Source: Hydra vulgaris (Eukaryota > Cnidaria > Hydrozoa > Anthoathecata > Hydridae). Taken from it: a stretch of DNA of 64,000 nt. A program made the translations under genes and the position numbers. How positions within the stretch are numbered: the first letter of the stretch is position 1; each line of letters starts with the position of its first letter. The DNA is taken from positions 22,792,501-22,856,500 of the forward strand of contig NC_088931.1 of assembly GCF_038396675.1 (NCBI RefSeq), given 5' to 3'. Positions 23,661 through 37,754 of the stretch are shown here, piece after piece. The notes under the pieces were generated by a model that worked only from the letters and a program-made list of their open reading frames with translations, did not search any database and was not told the DNA's origin.

Positions 23661-23897
23661 TCTGTAAAAAAATATTTTTAGGAAGCCTATAAAAACTTTA
23701 TAGGTTCTTCGTTAGTAGTTTTGGTTTTAAATTTATTAAAGCATAATGCTCAGCAACAACAACTGATTTTAAGCAATAAAATAAATATAATTTGGTGCCT
23801 TATTATAATATTTAATATCTTGTTTATTTAAAATAAATAATAGGGGCAGCTATGTTTATTTAAAATAAACATAGGGGCAGCTTATTTTGGTAACTTA

Positions 23898-24062
23898 GGG
23901 GTTGTCTATAAATTACGTCACGCAATTTTTGACCGTTTTTGACCTTCCTCCTCCCCCTCGCCACAAAATTGTAACGTTTTAATAGCAAGTTTTGTATGAA
24001 TCGTCACAAAATCACTTACTCCCCCTCCCTCTTAGAGCGTGACGTAATTTATGGACGAACCC
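23898..24062. mobile_element. MITE with ATAAATTACGTCACGC inverted termini and TTA duplication
   Basis: The left end GGGGTTGTCTATAAATTACG and the right end (minus: GGGTTCGTCCATAAATTACG) are inverted repeats continuing into TCACGC. TTA flanks both sides (23895-23897, 24063-24065), the target size used by PIF/Harbinger-type elements. The 165-bp length and lack of ORF fit a MITE. A related truncated copy starts at 63846. Confidence 0.8.
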
Positions 24063-24240
24063 TTAGATAAAAACAACATTTCTTTTCATTTTTAATTTTT
24101 TTTTGACTCAATGATGTTAAAACACTACTATTTTCTTAGTTGTTTGTTCGTGAAAATACTGTAAAATGTCGCATAATCTTGGAACCATATTGCTATATAT
24201 TATAATATTAGTTAAGTTAAACCGCGTCGTATTTAATAGG

Positions 24241-24254
24241 CTAATATATAATAT

Positions 24255-24338
<84 letters not shown>

Positions 24339-24344
24339 TATATA
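24241..24344. repeat. (TA)n microsatellite left of mariner
   Basis: Interrupted TA tract that ends directly at the mariner inverted repeat. Confidence 0.95.
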
Positions 24345-25653
<1,309 letters not shown>

Positions 25654-25718
25654 TATTGCTCTGTTCTTTTAGAACATTGAGCACTCTATTTGTAGAATAC
25701 ACTAACATAATTTATATC

Positions 25719-26162
<444 letters not shown>

Positions 26163-26284
26163 TTATCCAGGTAGGGTCAGGTTTGTGATCATTACGATCA
26201 CCATACTACTGGTATCATGTAACCCAGCACTACTTGCCCCATGCCCTGCTGCTTAATAGGATATTCTTTTAAAGGGAATTTTTA

Positions 26285-26465
26285 ACTTAAATATCCCCTG
26301 CCTTGGGGCTCTTAGTAAAAGCTTGAGACGGTGTCAATAAAAATACTCATCTTGGAAAGATTTTAACTGCATCCAGCTAAAGTTCCCCTGCCTTTGGGCT
26401 CTTGGTTGAATAAAGGTTAAAGATGGTGTCTTGATAAAAATGCTCATCTCAGGCAGATCCCTCTA
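26285..26465. repeat. Tandem duplication of about 90 bp
   Basis: TCCCCTGCC.TGGGCTCTT followed by GA.GGTGTC, TAAAAAT.CTCATCT occurs twice (from about 26302 and 26382). It directly precedes LINE copy D and may be part of its upstream region. Confidence 0.7.
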
Positions 26466-26489
26466 CTTTCTTGCAGAAAGCCTCCAAGG

Positions 26490-28000
26490 CAAAGACTTAA
26501 GCTTTTCTACAGTTTGTGATTAAGACAACATTCCTGTCATAGTCTTACAAAATTGTTCTCCAGAACTCTTTTTAATTCTCTCTAAACTATTTAATGATTA
26601 CTTGACTGAGTCTTGTTTTCCTGTCTGCTGGAAAATGGCATCTGTTGTTCAAATTTTTATAAACTCCAGAGAACTCTGATTCCTCCAATTATTGTCTGAT
26701 CAGTCTTTTTTATGTTATTAACAAGGTCTTTAAGTCTTTGATCAATAAATTTCTCAGATCCCATCTTGATTCATATAACTTTCTGTCAGACAACTCATAC
26801 GGTTTCTGATCCTCTTGCTCCATGGCTGACTTCATATCCGCTGTTGCTGAATAATTTTATTGCGCATGAGATGAAGGTGAAGAGGGTAGGGCTATTGCTT
26901 ATAACATATCAGTAAAGTTTGACATACTGGTCTTCTCCGCAAGCTTGCTTTATTTGGTGAACCTGGGAAAGTTTTTGAGATTATCAAATCATTTCTTTCT
27001 AACTACTTTATTAAATTTATCCTCGAAGGCCAATACTCTTCTTTATATGCAGCAACTTCTGGAGTACCTTAAAGTTCTATCCGTGGTCTTGCTTTGTTTC
27101 TTATCTACGTAGTTCTTCTCGACAACCTTAGATCTAAAGTAGATCATTTTTCTTTTCAATCGTTTAAAACAAGCAGCCGAATGTGAGTCTGATCTCACTT
27201 TTGTGACAGATTAGAGCTATTAATTGTTTGTTAATTTTAAGTCCAACAAAATTCAATTATTTACTGCAAACAACTATCGAAATAATGTTTACATTCCTCT
27301 ATTAATGAATTGAAATCCTCTCACTGAGTCCTTTTCTTTACGTCTTCTTGGATTATCGTTTACTACTGATCTTTCATGGAAACCATTTCTGCAATCAATT
27401 GCTATATTAGCATCCGCTTAGGTTACTTCTCTTTATTGAGCTTGCTATTATCTTACGCTTGATTCCATTCTCTATCTCTTATTCGCCCCTATATGGAATA
27501 ATGTTGTCATATTTGGGCTGATACTTTTAATGATGCTCTTTCTCTTCTAGACAAGGTCCGAAAACGCATTGTAAACGTAGTTGCTTTCGCTCTATCTGCA
27601 AAGCTTGAGCCTCTTCTCAAATTTCCTAAAGTTGCTTATTATGGTCGCTGCTCAAAGGAGCTATTATCTCTATTCAATCAACTAAAAAATTCCATCAACT
27701 AAAACTCATTCTTGTATGACTCGTTATTCAGCAAAATCTCGTTCGTTTACTTTATTTGTTCATGCTTGTTTTTAAAACATTTATTCAACTAGTTTTTTTC
27801 CCCGCGCTTCAACCCTTTGGAACTCTCTCCCACCTTCATGTTTTCCAGACTCATACAACCTTGAACTTTTTAAGTCTCCTGTCAATCGTTTCCTTGCTCT
27901 ATAAATTTATTCTTTTTTTTCTAGTAACTCCTAACTTAATAGTAGTTACTTGCAGCTTTGTTGGGAGTGAATCAGAATTAAAAAATAATAATAATAATAA
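26490..28000 (+). pseudogene. LINE reverse transcriptase relic D with (AAT)n tail
   Basis: Plus-strand reading recovers, across many frame changes, LIVLQNCSPELF-like residues, SLVFLSAGKWHL, the region equivalent to motif A, LDKVRKRIVNVVAFALSA and the 3' terminus GGGAGTGAATCAGAATT followed by (AAT)n at about 27983-28000. The same terminal sequence ends relic C, so this is an older copy of that family in opposite orientation. Stops are frequent. Confidence 0.75.
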
Positions 28001-28619
28001 GCAATTGATTAGTGACACTCAGTGGTGACAGAAATCTAGCCAAACTTGTGATATCAAAAGTTTAATGCAATTAGTGGTACGGAAGTAAATCAAATTAAAT
28101 CTTTAATAATCTTAAATATAAAATTACACCTGCATTAAAATATACCTGCTTTAAAAAAAGCTTTGTATTCATCATTAATTTTTTCACAGAGAGCAACATT
28201 CACATCACTTTTAGAAAAGAATGAAGACTTGTTTGTTGTAAGTATTGTAAAAAATAGCAGATTAGCACATGTAGAATTAATCGTATAATTGCAGACTATT
28301 AGATATATTCATATTTAAGACTGTTTTACATGTTATTAAATGCAACACAGCTGGATCATGTTCAGTTTTATAATTGTAAAGAATAAGATACGTAATATAA
28401 TGATTATCATTATATACATTAAACTGCCTGTGACAAAAAACCATAGCTTTTGCAATTATAGGTGAAGAGTTTTAGTTTTCCGTGTGGGGCTTAAACTATT
28501 TGTTTGAAAATCTATAATAAGAAATAACAGGTCTTTTCAATGAGCATAAAAATGTAACTTATTTTCTCAAGTAAAATGTGTTCTTGTACGCATTATAAAC
28601 TCATTGATCAAATCATCAA

Positions 28620-30000
28620 GATCAAGAGTGTTGGCAATATCGCGATGACAATTTGAAATAGCGAGATGATTCAATTGCTCTTGAGACATTGAATCATCTT
28701 GCTCATAAGACGCAAACAAGTCTTTAGCCTACGAAAACAAGAAAAAGAGCGCTCACATGTACTAAAGGTGACAGGCATATAGAGTAAAATATTCACCAGC
28801 TTCACAAACTCAGGAATTAGTGAAAGTAATTGAGAAAGGACATCATGATGGTTTACAAGCTCGCTCAAAACTAGTTCAAAATCATTTAACTGAATATTTT
28901 TGAAATTAGCATGATCCACAAATATATTGCGATGCAGTTTTAGCCTTCTATAATCTTTAAAGTCATCTTTGTAAAAAGTCTCATCGAATCCTACATCCAA
29001 ACACGGAACAATGATAAATTTTTTTACATTTTCTAAATGTTCAGTCGGTTCGAAACGGGTCTCAAACTCCGTAATAACACAATCCAGAGATGCATAATAA
29101 AGCTAGTGGTAGTAATTTTCTGGAGTCGTAGCAATGTATTGAACTCCGCTTTCAGTAAATTGTTATATAATTTTACGTTTCCGTGGCATCTGTGGGTTGT
29201 CAAGTAAACTACATTCTGCTGCTACGACGGCTGCATCCCATAAGGTTTTGAAGCATATCTGACTCCGGGCTCCTTTTAACACCTCCTTTAGCGTGTTGAT
29301 GATATTTTTTGCTTTGCAAAAATTAAGCTGCAAATTTAAAATATTTTTCAATAAAAGTTTAACATTATAATTTGCTTAAAATAATATATAATTGAAAAAA
29401 CAAAATAAAAACTTATTTATCGTGAAGATCATGCGCAAAATTTCCAATTTAAAAAATGTGTCAAACTTACAAAAAGGTTTTAGATAACCCACTGCTTCTG
29501 ACTTATTTTTGACTGAATTATCAGAATGATTTTCAAAATCTTCTAACTAACTAATAATGGCAGATTATTCGTAATAGATATAATGGATGGTTTTCTAAGG
29601 ATCCGTCGAGAGGGGCAAAATGGCCGCAGTGATGTTACGCTTTCTACATCCTCTACATTTCGAAATTTATTGAAACATGCCAGGCGTTTTGGAAATTCAC
29701 GGGCAAATGCGATAAATAATTGTACTAAATTCATTATATTGCTGGTCTGTATTTTATTTTCAACAGAAACTTGGGCTACCAGGTTGAGATTATGAACGCG
29801 GCAGTGCACGTAAACTGTCCGCTCTTCTTTTCCCCTCATTAAAGTCTGCAATCCAAAGATACTTTCAGTGCCAACAACAGCAGTTAAATCAGTTACATTA
29901 TATGACTGAACAAATGATAAACTATTATGCATATTACTTTTGGAAGTTATTAGCATTTTCAGATTCAGAAAAGATGCAGCTGTTTCAATTCAATTTTCTT
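28620..30000 (-). pseudogene. hAT transposase relic (ZMYM1-like), minus strand
   Basis: From upstream to downstream on the minus strand: VTDLTAVVGTESIFGLQTLM and VHCRVHNLNLVAQVS, the conserved HxxNLV core (29956-29750); ILRKPS and neighbouring residues; LKEVLKGARSQICFKTLWD (29351-29250); and the C-terminal dimerisation part LYMPVTFSTCERSFSCFRRL (28790-28730), in which CERSFS is the family hallmark. Several frame breaks. The preserved order shows one decayed transposase. Confidence 0.8.
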
Positions 30001-30224
30001 TTCTGGAAAAGTATTCACTAATCTTCTTCATTGTACAACGTATGGCGGAACAGTAGGAGCTTTGGGGCTTTAGCCCCCTAACTATTAAAAGTGTGGGGAC
30101 TTTTAGTATTTAAGCCAGTAAAATTATTATTGTTAAAGTTTTTATCTTGTTTTAAATCACAACTTCAAGCCGCTAGAGGTCAATTAGTATTTTGTATTTG
30201 AAATACTAACTTAACGTATTTTCT

Positions 30225-30430
30225 TTGAACCACGTTTTACAAGCTTCTAGGGAGCAGTTTTTCTTTTGTATTTGAAATAATAACTTTATGTGTTTTTATT
30301 GAACAATGTTTTACAATTTACAAGGGAGCAATTAATGGTTGTGAATATTATATAAATCTATACATAAGAACATTTTACATAATTCACAACTCCTAATCTT
30401 ACGATTATTATTTCCTTACAACTACGAAGA
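30225..30430 (+). repeat. Direct repeat partner 1 (approximately 200 bp)
   Basis: Closely matches 34120-34326 in the same orientation (shared ACAAGGGAGCAATTAA.GGT, TTGTGAATATTATATAAATC, TTTCCTTACAACTACGAAG). It probably represents a terminal segment of the hAT-type element at 33.6-34.3 kb. Confidence 0.8.
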
Positions 30431-30439
30431 GAGATTTAA

Positions 30440-30665
30440 ATCCATTAAGGAAACTTATAACATTACATATAAAATGAACATTAAACAGGTCACTGTTGTA
30501 AAAAAATGAAATATTGCTTGCTGTCATAACCCATAAAAATCTTGGGGATATTATTGTACCATTGGTGGTTACTGGAATATAAGTGTCCCTAAATCTTGTT
30601 ACACCGTCCGTGGAAGAAAATCCATTTTCAAATTTTGCATAAAATCGCATTAAATACATAGTTTA
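30440..30665 (-). repeat. Inverted partner of 33570-33735, open for 83 codons
   Basis: Minus strand reads TDGVTRFRDTYIPVTTNGT then PRFLWVMTASNISFFYNS. The plus-strand region 33595-33725 is a diverged copy of the same sequence. I do not recognise the peptide; it appears to belong to the hAT-type element whose C-terminus follows the other copy. Confidence 0.6.
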
Positions 30666-30859
30666 TAAGCAGCTAACAAAGTTGGTTTCAAGAACTTTTA
30701 TTCATCCCAAAAACACAACAAAAATATTTATGCAGTAAATTCACTGGTAAATAACAATTTTCTTCAACTCTAATTTCATTCAAAATCAAAGTTTCAATTC
30801 TAATTGTTTTTCTTGAGAAAAATGTCTAAACTGATTTGTAATATTCCTAATTAATTTTT

Positions 30860-33334
30860 TTGTTGTTGAAGTCTCTCATGCATCTTTGCACCCTGTCTTC
30901 ATACTCTGGGTGGTTGCTTGGGCTCTTGTACCTTTGCCAATGAGTACTGAAAAGATGATGGAGTGCTTTAGCTTTGATTCAGTCATTGCTTTGAATAAAT
31001 TCCCAAAGAGCTATTTTGGCGTTGGATGAATTGAGGAACATGGTGGATGACAGCATGAACCTTGGAAGTGTTGGTGGCGTCCTGAAGTTGTAAATAGAAG
31101 ACTATGATTTACTCTATTTTTTCAACATAACTTTCATCAAAGACATTGTCAAAACATGCATGGACAACGTCATTGAGTTTTCCGGGAGGCTGAATAAGTG
31201 AAAGCTGGCATAAGTGCGAAGCATTGCAAAAACTGGTATAAGTGAAAACTAGCATATGTGCAAAGTGCGCCAAAAAAATTTGCAAACATTGGCATAAAAG
31301 TGAATTGGCATAAGCGCATACCAGTTACAAAAACTGGCATAAATATGAACTAGCATAAGTGCACTGAATAAAATCGCATTTATGCCAGTTCGCACTTATG
31401 CCAATTCGCACTTATGCCAATGTTTGCAAACTTTTTCGACGCACTTATGTCAGTTCGTACTTGAGCCAGTTTTTCAACTAGTTCACACTTATGCCTGTTC
31501 GCACTTATGCAAGTTTACTCTTACGATAGTTTGCACATACGCCATTTGCAGTTATGCCAGTTCGCACTTATGAAATTTGGGCTTATTCAGTTGTCCAGAA
31601 TTTTCTTAGTGTCAATAAAAGGAAGAGCTGGAAAGAAGGAGTGCTGCTGGGTCAATCTTTTCAAAACATCCACATTCTTCAAAAGCTTCCTGCACTTATT
31701 TCCAGCTAGTTGTTCACCATGAAATGGTTGCTGTTGAATATGATGTAATGCCAGAACATGTGTCCAAATCTTTGAGAGACTGTAGAAGATGATTTACGAC
31801 ACCAAACAACAGATGAAGCTCCATGGTGGAAGCACATCAATGACAAAAGGATTCATCTGAGGCATAGATGATGAGTGCATGAACAGAGTTTCTGAATGAA
31901 ATTACTTTCTTGATGTTAGCACCAGCCACATTGAATGTCTGATAATCTCTACTGATTGATCCAAAAGTTCTTAGAGATTCACATTTTGCAAGATCTTTTG
32001 ATGAAATGTCTCACCAATAGTATAGGTTTGCACTAGAAAGTGCTTGTAGACCACAAATTATATTTATCACCTTCATATCACAACAGAAAAAAAAAGCGAA
32101 GTTCGTCAAGGTTCAGCAGATCAAAAACTTACTTGACATTGCTGTAGTTTACCCAAAGATTATCAGAATAGGCAATCAGTAACTGACGCTTAACAATAAG
32201 AATCTTTATCCAGAGAATTGGTGAGGAGTCGTTTTAATAGCGGAGATTGTGAAGCTGAATCTTTTTCCATTATTCCAAAGCTTACTTTTAGGAAACCACC
32301 ATCATCCACTCCCAGCTTCACAATGTAGTCATCAGAGAGGTTTATAGTTTCAAGAACTAGCTGATAAAGAACTTTCAAGTATTTGCAATAAATAGCAAGT
32401 TTATCCACCTGATTTGTGTCCTTGTCAGTTTTCTCAATTGATCAAACTTGGAGAGGAAGTTGATTTCAACAATCCGACTTGGAACAACTTGATTTAGTGT
32501 TAACACCAGCTTTTTTGCACCAGAATTAGACAGCGTGTTGTGTTGTATTGCACATAAAGAAGGCCTTTTGCTGTTTGTTCTGGTCCTTCGTTGAAAAGTC
32601 TTTTTGCTCTTGAAGATGAACCTTGAAAATAATTAAGAGAGATTTTACATTATTATGCCTTACATAGATTTAAAATATGAAGCTAAAACTTTAATTACCT
32701 AATACAATGTTACCTGGAAGAACTGGAATAGGGTAGCCTCCTATTTCCTTATTCCTATTCTACTAAGACGAACTGTTCTATGAGGTAAAGCTTCCTTGTT
32801 GACAATGACTAATGCTGCAACTCTTTAAGCTGCCACAGAGTCTTTTAAGTAGACTTCTGGTAAATTCTTTTGCAAGTTAGACCTTGAGCAATTGTGTGGG
32901 AAACTCTTGCTAAAAATTGAAAAGCATTGAGAACATCTTCTTTCAACTGAGTTCTGATTTTTATCAGGTTTCTGGGCTGCCAAGATTGGATGTGAAGAAT
33001 TGTGTTTTGCTTTACTAACTGAGCAAATTAAACAATTACAAACCGAATCTCATGTAACAGGGTGGACTTAAGAGATAGTAGAGAAGTCAAACAGCCATGT
33101 TTGGGTTTTAAGCTTTCCCTCCTCAAGCCTCCAAAGGTTGGAGCGGCAACGCTCACAAATGCCAGTTAGGGCTTTTGGATCATTTAAGTCAACTGTTTGC
33201 TTCAGATTTTGTTGCACTTTTTCTGTCAAGCTGGTTGAAAAGCGACTAGCCTTGCCAAGACACAAGAAGCAAACAATCCTCCTGTTCTCCTTGTGATTTT
33301 TTGCTTTTGTTGTTGCTGCCAAATCAGATGCCAA
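30860..33334 (-). pseudogene. Decayed multicopy-type protein gene with N-terminal Cys cluster, split by insertion
   Basis: The minus strand starts MASDLAATTKAKNHKENRR with CFLCLGKASR and ICERCRSNL (possible zinc-binding CxxC pairs, 33334-33068). It continues with RCSQCFSIFSKSFPHNC, then VKLGVDDGGFLKVSFGI (about 32320), HHIQQQPFHGEQLAGN then CRKLLKNVDVLKRLTQQ (about 31740-31640), PPGKLNDVVHACFDNVFDES (about 31190-31130) and KVHAVIHHVPQFIQ (about 31050). The blocks keep their order but contain stops and shifts. I associate this layout with a multicopy protein family I have seen in cnidarian genomes; its function is unknown to me. The insert at 31190-31590 interrupts it. Confidence 0.6.
31190..31590. 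mobile_element. Foldback element built of 16-bp minisatellite units
   Basis: The ends are inverted (CTGAATAAG at 31190 and CTTATTCAG ending at 31590). The left half repeats GCATAAGTGCGAACTG-type units and the right half repeats the complement (CAGTTCGCACTTATGC), with the switch near 31375. It sits inside the decayed minus-strand coding sequence, separating residues that are contiguous in meaning on either side. I did not find a clear target duplication. Confidence 0.75.
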
Positions 33335-33569
33335 ATCTATGAAAAAAATGGATTGAACAACTAATGCTCAAGCTTTTTCACAGAATTTTATCATAATACT
33401 TTATAAAAAAGCAATTTTGATTTTTAAAATCTTTTTCGTACAGATAACTCATTTATTCTTTTTTAAACTAAAAAAATGCAACCAATTTTTTTATTTTCTT
33501 CCTAAAACAACCTATTTAAAAGTTATAACAAATTAAGTTTTATTGCTCTAGAGTTAAATATATTGCAGT

Positions 33570-34110
33570 TTTTTTAATGCGATTATATAATGGATTTCCT
33601 TCTACGGACGGTGTAACCAGATTTTGGGACTTATATCCCAGTAACCACCAATGATAGTACAATAATATCTCTAAAGGATTTTTCTGGGTCATGACATCAA
33701 GCAATATTTCATTTTTTTACAACAATGAGGCAACATCAATCACAACTATAATTGATATGTTAAACGACTGTAAAGGAGTCTCAATAACGTTTTCTGAAAT
33801 ATCAAAACTTCAAAAAATTTACTTGGCAATACCATTGACAATCTGCACAGCCAAGATATCTTTCTCTCATCTAAGAATGATGAAGTCATATAATCGGTGG
33901 ACCTCGACTCAGAAGCGATTGAATAATCTTCTACTTCTTCAACGTTATAAATTGAACACCGCGGAAAAAGATGTAAAAGCTATAGCAAAAGATTTTATAA
34001 ATGGAAAAAGTAAAGTCACCAGAGTTTCTTACTTTGGAAAATGTTCAGTTATTTTTAGATTGTAACATATTCTATTAATTTTAAATTTTAGTGAAAATAT
34101 GTTTATAGTT
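33570..34110 (+). pseudogene. hAT-type transposase C-terminal fragment
   Basis: Plus strand: after the repeated SSNISFFYNNEATS segment, LQKIYLAIPLTICTAKISFS then HLRMMKSYNRWTSTQKRLNN (33800-33945) matches the dimerisation region of ZMYM1-like hAT proteins, with the usual ERSFS degraded to KISFS. It is open for 124 codons but lacks everything upstream. Confidence 0.7.
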
Positions 34111-34119
34111 GATATTATA

Positions 34120-34326
34120 CTTCGAATCACGTTTTATAAGCTTCTAGGGAGTAATTAGCCTTTTGTATTTGAAATAATAGCTTTATGTGTTTGTATTGAA
34201 CAATGTTTTACAAATCACAAGGGAGCAATTAACGGTTGTGAATATTATATAAATCTATACTTAAGATTATTTTACATAATTCACAATTCCTAATCTTACG
34301 ATTAGTATTTCCTTACAACTACGAAG
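34120..34326 (+). repeat. Direct repeat partner 2 (approximately 200 bp)
   Basis: Near copy of 30225-30430, same orientation; lies directly 3' of the hAT C-terminal fragment and may be its terminal non-coding part. Confidence 0.8.
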
Positions 34327-34429
34327 GAGTCATGACGGAACCGTCTCATTAAAAACAATGAATACTGATTTCTTACTTTGTACATGACAAGCATTCTTCA
34401 AGTCCAACTTTTCCAACGGAAAAAATTAT

Positions 34430-34890
34430 TCAAGAAGGAAACGACATTTAAAAATCTTTTCCTGCTTGTTCCTGCTGTTAGTGGAATGCCGAAAAAACAG
34501 AAATACATCCTGCCGATATTATAGCAACCAATAAAAATGTATGGCAAACAACTAAGATTTTTTAATGAAAAATGGATTATAGATTACCCTTGGATTCATC
34601 TATATCATTCCAAAAAGAAAGTATTTTGTTATATTTGCATTGGTGCTGTCAAGAAAAATCTGGTATCTTTTTCAAAATGCGGTGAACAAAATTTTTTGAC
34701 AATTGGTTATGACAATTGGAAAAAAGGCTGTAGAAAGACTGAGAAAACAATACCTATCATCATTTCATAAGGAGGCACCGGAAAAATTAATTACACTACC
34801 TGCAGCAGGTTTAAAAACCATACATCAAATGATAAGTGAAATGTATGATAAGCAATGCGATTAGCATTACGAGTGCTTTATAAGTGTAAC
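34430..34890 (+). pseudogene. hAT transposase N-terminal fragment with TTF-type zinc finger
   Basis: Plus strand: RFFNEKWIIDYPWIHLYHS then KKVFCYICIGAVKKNL (CxxC) and FLTIGYDNWKKGCRK match the TTF/BED-like zinc-finger opening of ZMYM1-like hAT transposases. After a frame change, KLITLPAAGLKTIHQMISEM continues briefly. The order (C-terminal fragment first, N-terminal fragment after) means it is not the same copy as 33570-34110, or is rearranged. Confidence 0.7.
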
Positions 34891-35274
34891 CTCTACATTA
34901 AAATGCGTTACTCAACATAGATATTCGACGTTGATATTATACTTTATCGAACATGGATGCATGTGGTTTTCTTTTAAGAATAACTGAAAACTAATATTAG
35001 TTTAATAAAATTTGCAAAATATTTTTAACGCCCCCCTCCCCCTCCTTTCCCCACTTTTTATTTTCTTCCGCCACCCCTGTATTGAACAATTAAAAATTTC
35101 CTTCAAAATTTAAGTTTTTTAGTTGAAATAAAAAGTATTTATTTATAGTTAATACAAATAATACTGCCAAAGTAAAAAACTAAGCGAACATTTAACTCAC
35201 AAAACTTTCAGCTCTTTAGTTTTTATAGTTGCGTTTGTTTGCTTTTTGTAACGCTTTTTTTTTGTATGTTGATT

Positions 35275-35450
35275 AAGGTGCCCCAAAAATTCCTTACGGT
35301 CTTATCACAGAACACCGCGGAAGAGCATTTAATAGGAAGTTCACGCCTCCTTCCCAACCGATGTCGCAAAACTTGCCCAGAGGTGGGATTTGAACAATGG
35401 ATCTTAGGTTTCTGAGGCAAGTGCACTACCACTGCGCCACGGCTGCTGAA
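35275..35450 (-). mobile_element. tRNA-derived SINE, copy 1
   Basis: Read on the minus strand, the 5' part shows a Pol III A box (TGGCGCAGTGGTAG) and a B-box-like TTGTTCAAATCCC at typical spacing, derived from a tRNA. The body matches copy 2 at 41485-41657 along its whole length. The B box here is damaged relative to copy 2. Confidence 0.85.
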
Positions 35451-35619
35451 CGTTTTTACCGATCTCTAACTCCCTTGAGACTCGTCACAAACGTGGAATT
35501 TCTGAATTTTGAAAAAATGACTTTGATAGGAGCTTTAACTTTTGAAAATAACCATAAGGGTTTGCAGAAATATTGCTATTGTTTTCAAGTTATCATATTT
35601 ATTATTGTTTAAGTATATT

Positions 35620-36300
35620 ATGATTTTTATTTATTTTTTAAACAAGTATTCTAAAGCTGTTTACAGATGTTTAAAATATGAAAATAATTGCATTTTTATA
35701 AAAAAACGATAATGTAAAACATTTGAAACAATTTGCACACTGGTTATTAGAACGTAATTTAACAACACAAAAACACTTTAACCCATTAATTACCACACAG
35801 TGTTTTGTCGATGTTGGCAAAACACCGTGAGGTAATAAAAGAGTTAATAGTGTTTAAAATGCCCGTAAGGCTTTGTTAGACAAATTGAAGCACAAAAAAA
35901 AGGTCAATTATGCATAAGCATTCACTATAGAGATTTTTGAGCCTGAATTAAGAGGTGGGCTCTCTAAACTTTCATATTCTTTAAACTCTTTGGTATTAGC
36001 CTAATTTTCTGGTCCATCTAAGCCAGACAACTGATTCGTATAATTTTTGTCAATAAAATAGTTGTAATGAGAGGTGCTTTTATACTGTTGTTGAGGACAA
36101 ACCACTTCTGACATTTTCGAACAAGTACTTCTGGGAATACCTTTTTCTCCAGATTGCCATTTCTTGTAGCAACTAATTCTAAGCATCTAGAATAGGAAAA
36201 ATGAACAGGAATATATAAATTTAAGCCAAGCAAAGTTATTTTTAGAAACAGAAAGAGTGCTAATTAAAAACCTATGGTTCAAAAAGCACTTGACCTATTT
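35620..36300. other. Gene-free stretch
   Basis: Short ORFs at 36001-36233 (minus) overlap in two frames and show no recognisable motif. An imperfect CACAGTGTTTTG..CAAAACACCGTGAGG inverted pair lies at about 35797-35834. Confidence 0.4.
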
Positions 36301-37000
36301 CTAGGTGTCTTTTTTTCACTGCTAACAATATATAAGTATATAATTATATATTGAGTGTATGTATATATTAAATATAGATATTTAAATGGTATTACTAATT
36401 AAAATATTATTAAAATTCTATAATCATTTAATAAATTCATTACTTTATTTGAATATTAAAAAAATATATATAACTTATAAAGATCATAACTTGATTATAC
36501 ATTATAATATGAAACTATTATACTACATATATTATACATACAATACTGTATAATACTACATACACTATATAACAATACTAAAGTAATATATATACTATAT
36601 TATATATTACTGTATTATATACTACTATAGTATATAATATATTAGGCCATGATATAACTGTTTATAAAACTATGTACTACATATGCTTTACATACAATAC
36701 TGTATAATACTATATATTCTACGATACTATATAATATATAGTAATATAATATTAAATATAATTATATTATATATACTCTATATTATATATATATTGTATA
36801 TGCTATATTACATATTATTTAAAGTAGTATTGCATACATAATAATATTTGTATTTTTTATATATTATTGATATATGCAATACAATATTAAACTGTATAAT
36901 GATAATAATTGTGTCAGAGTAATAATATTCTAATTGTAAATCATTATGATAAGTCAAATATCATAGTATCTATAATTATCAGTAGCTATAATATTATATA
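36300..37000. repeat. Degenerate TATA-rich low-complexity region
   Basis: Irregular mixtures of ATATACTATA, ATTATAT and TACTATA units over about 700 bp with many small palindromes; a similar shorter region lies at 40940-41110. No gene. Confidence 0.8.
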
Positions 37001-37754
37001 GTACCAGGACCTCAACGTTTTAGGTGTTTTTTTAAGGTCCTGATTTTTAGGTGTTTAGGCAAAATATTTGGGCAGCTACTTAGTTTTTACTTTTAAGAAT
37101 TGAAAAAATAATCCTGTTAGAATATCAAAAAGAATTTACTTCGGGGGGTTACCATTTTTATATGTGTTTAAATATATATTTAGGATATACTTTTTTAATA
37201 TATTGACCTCAGAATTTTAGGTTAAATAATAGATTGTAATGCTTCCATTTTTGGTTAGAAAATCATAAGTTTCTGCATAAAATCATGATTTTCCCTGCTG
37301 AGTACATTTTTAATTGTTTGGTTCATTTACCCGTTTTACTTTTTATATTCCATTACAAAATGCTAGGTTGAGGAACCTCAAAATGCTAGATGATTGAATC
37401 TTAATTCCAAAAAAAAATTAAAAGATATTTTTATTCAATTTGTTCTTGATGTTGTTAAATGAAAATTTTGCCTACAGTTTATTTCTGTATAGCTCTACTA
37501 CTAAAGCTCCTTTAAAACAGTTTAATCAGTTTTCTTTGAAAATTAAAGTGTGTTTAATAAGGTACGAGTGTGAGAGTATGTGAGAGTGCGAGTACGAAAG
37601 TGTGTTTTGATATTCCTTTGGAGTTGTGAATAAATAAGAAATGGGAAAGTCTTTTAATCTTAGCGTTAAACCAAATAACAAAACAAGGTGCAATGTTCAA
37701 AGAGATGCCATTGATGAAAAATAAGCAGTTAAAGGGAGCAGTTAAGTGGTGTCG

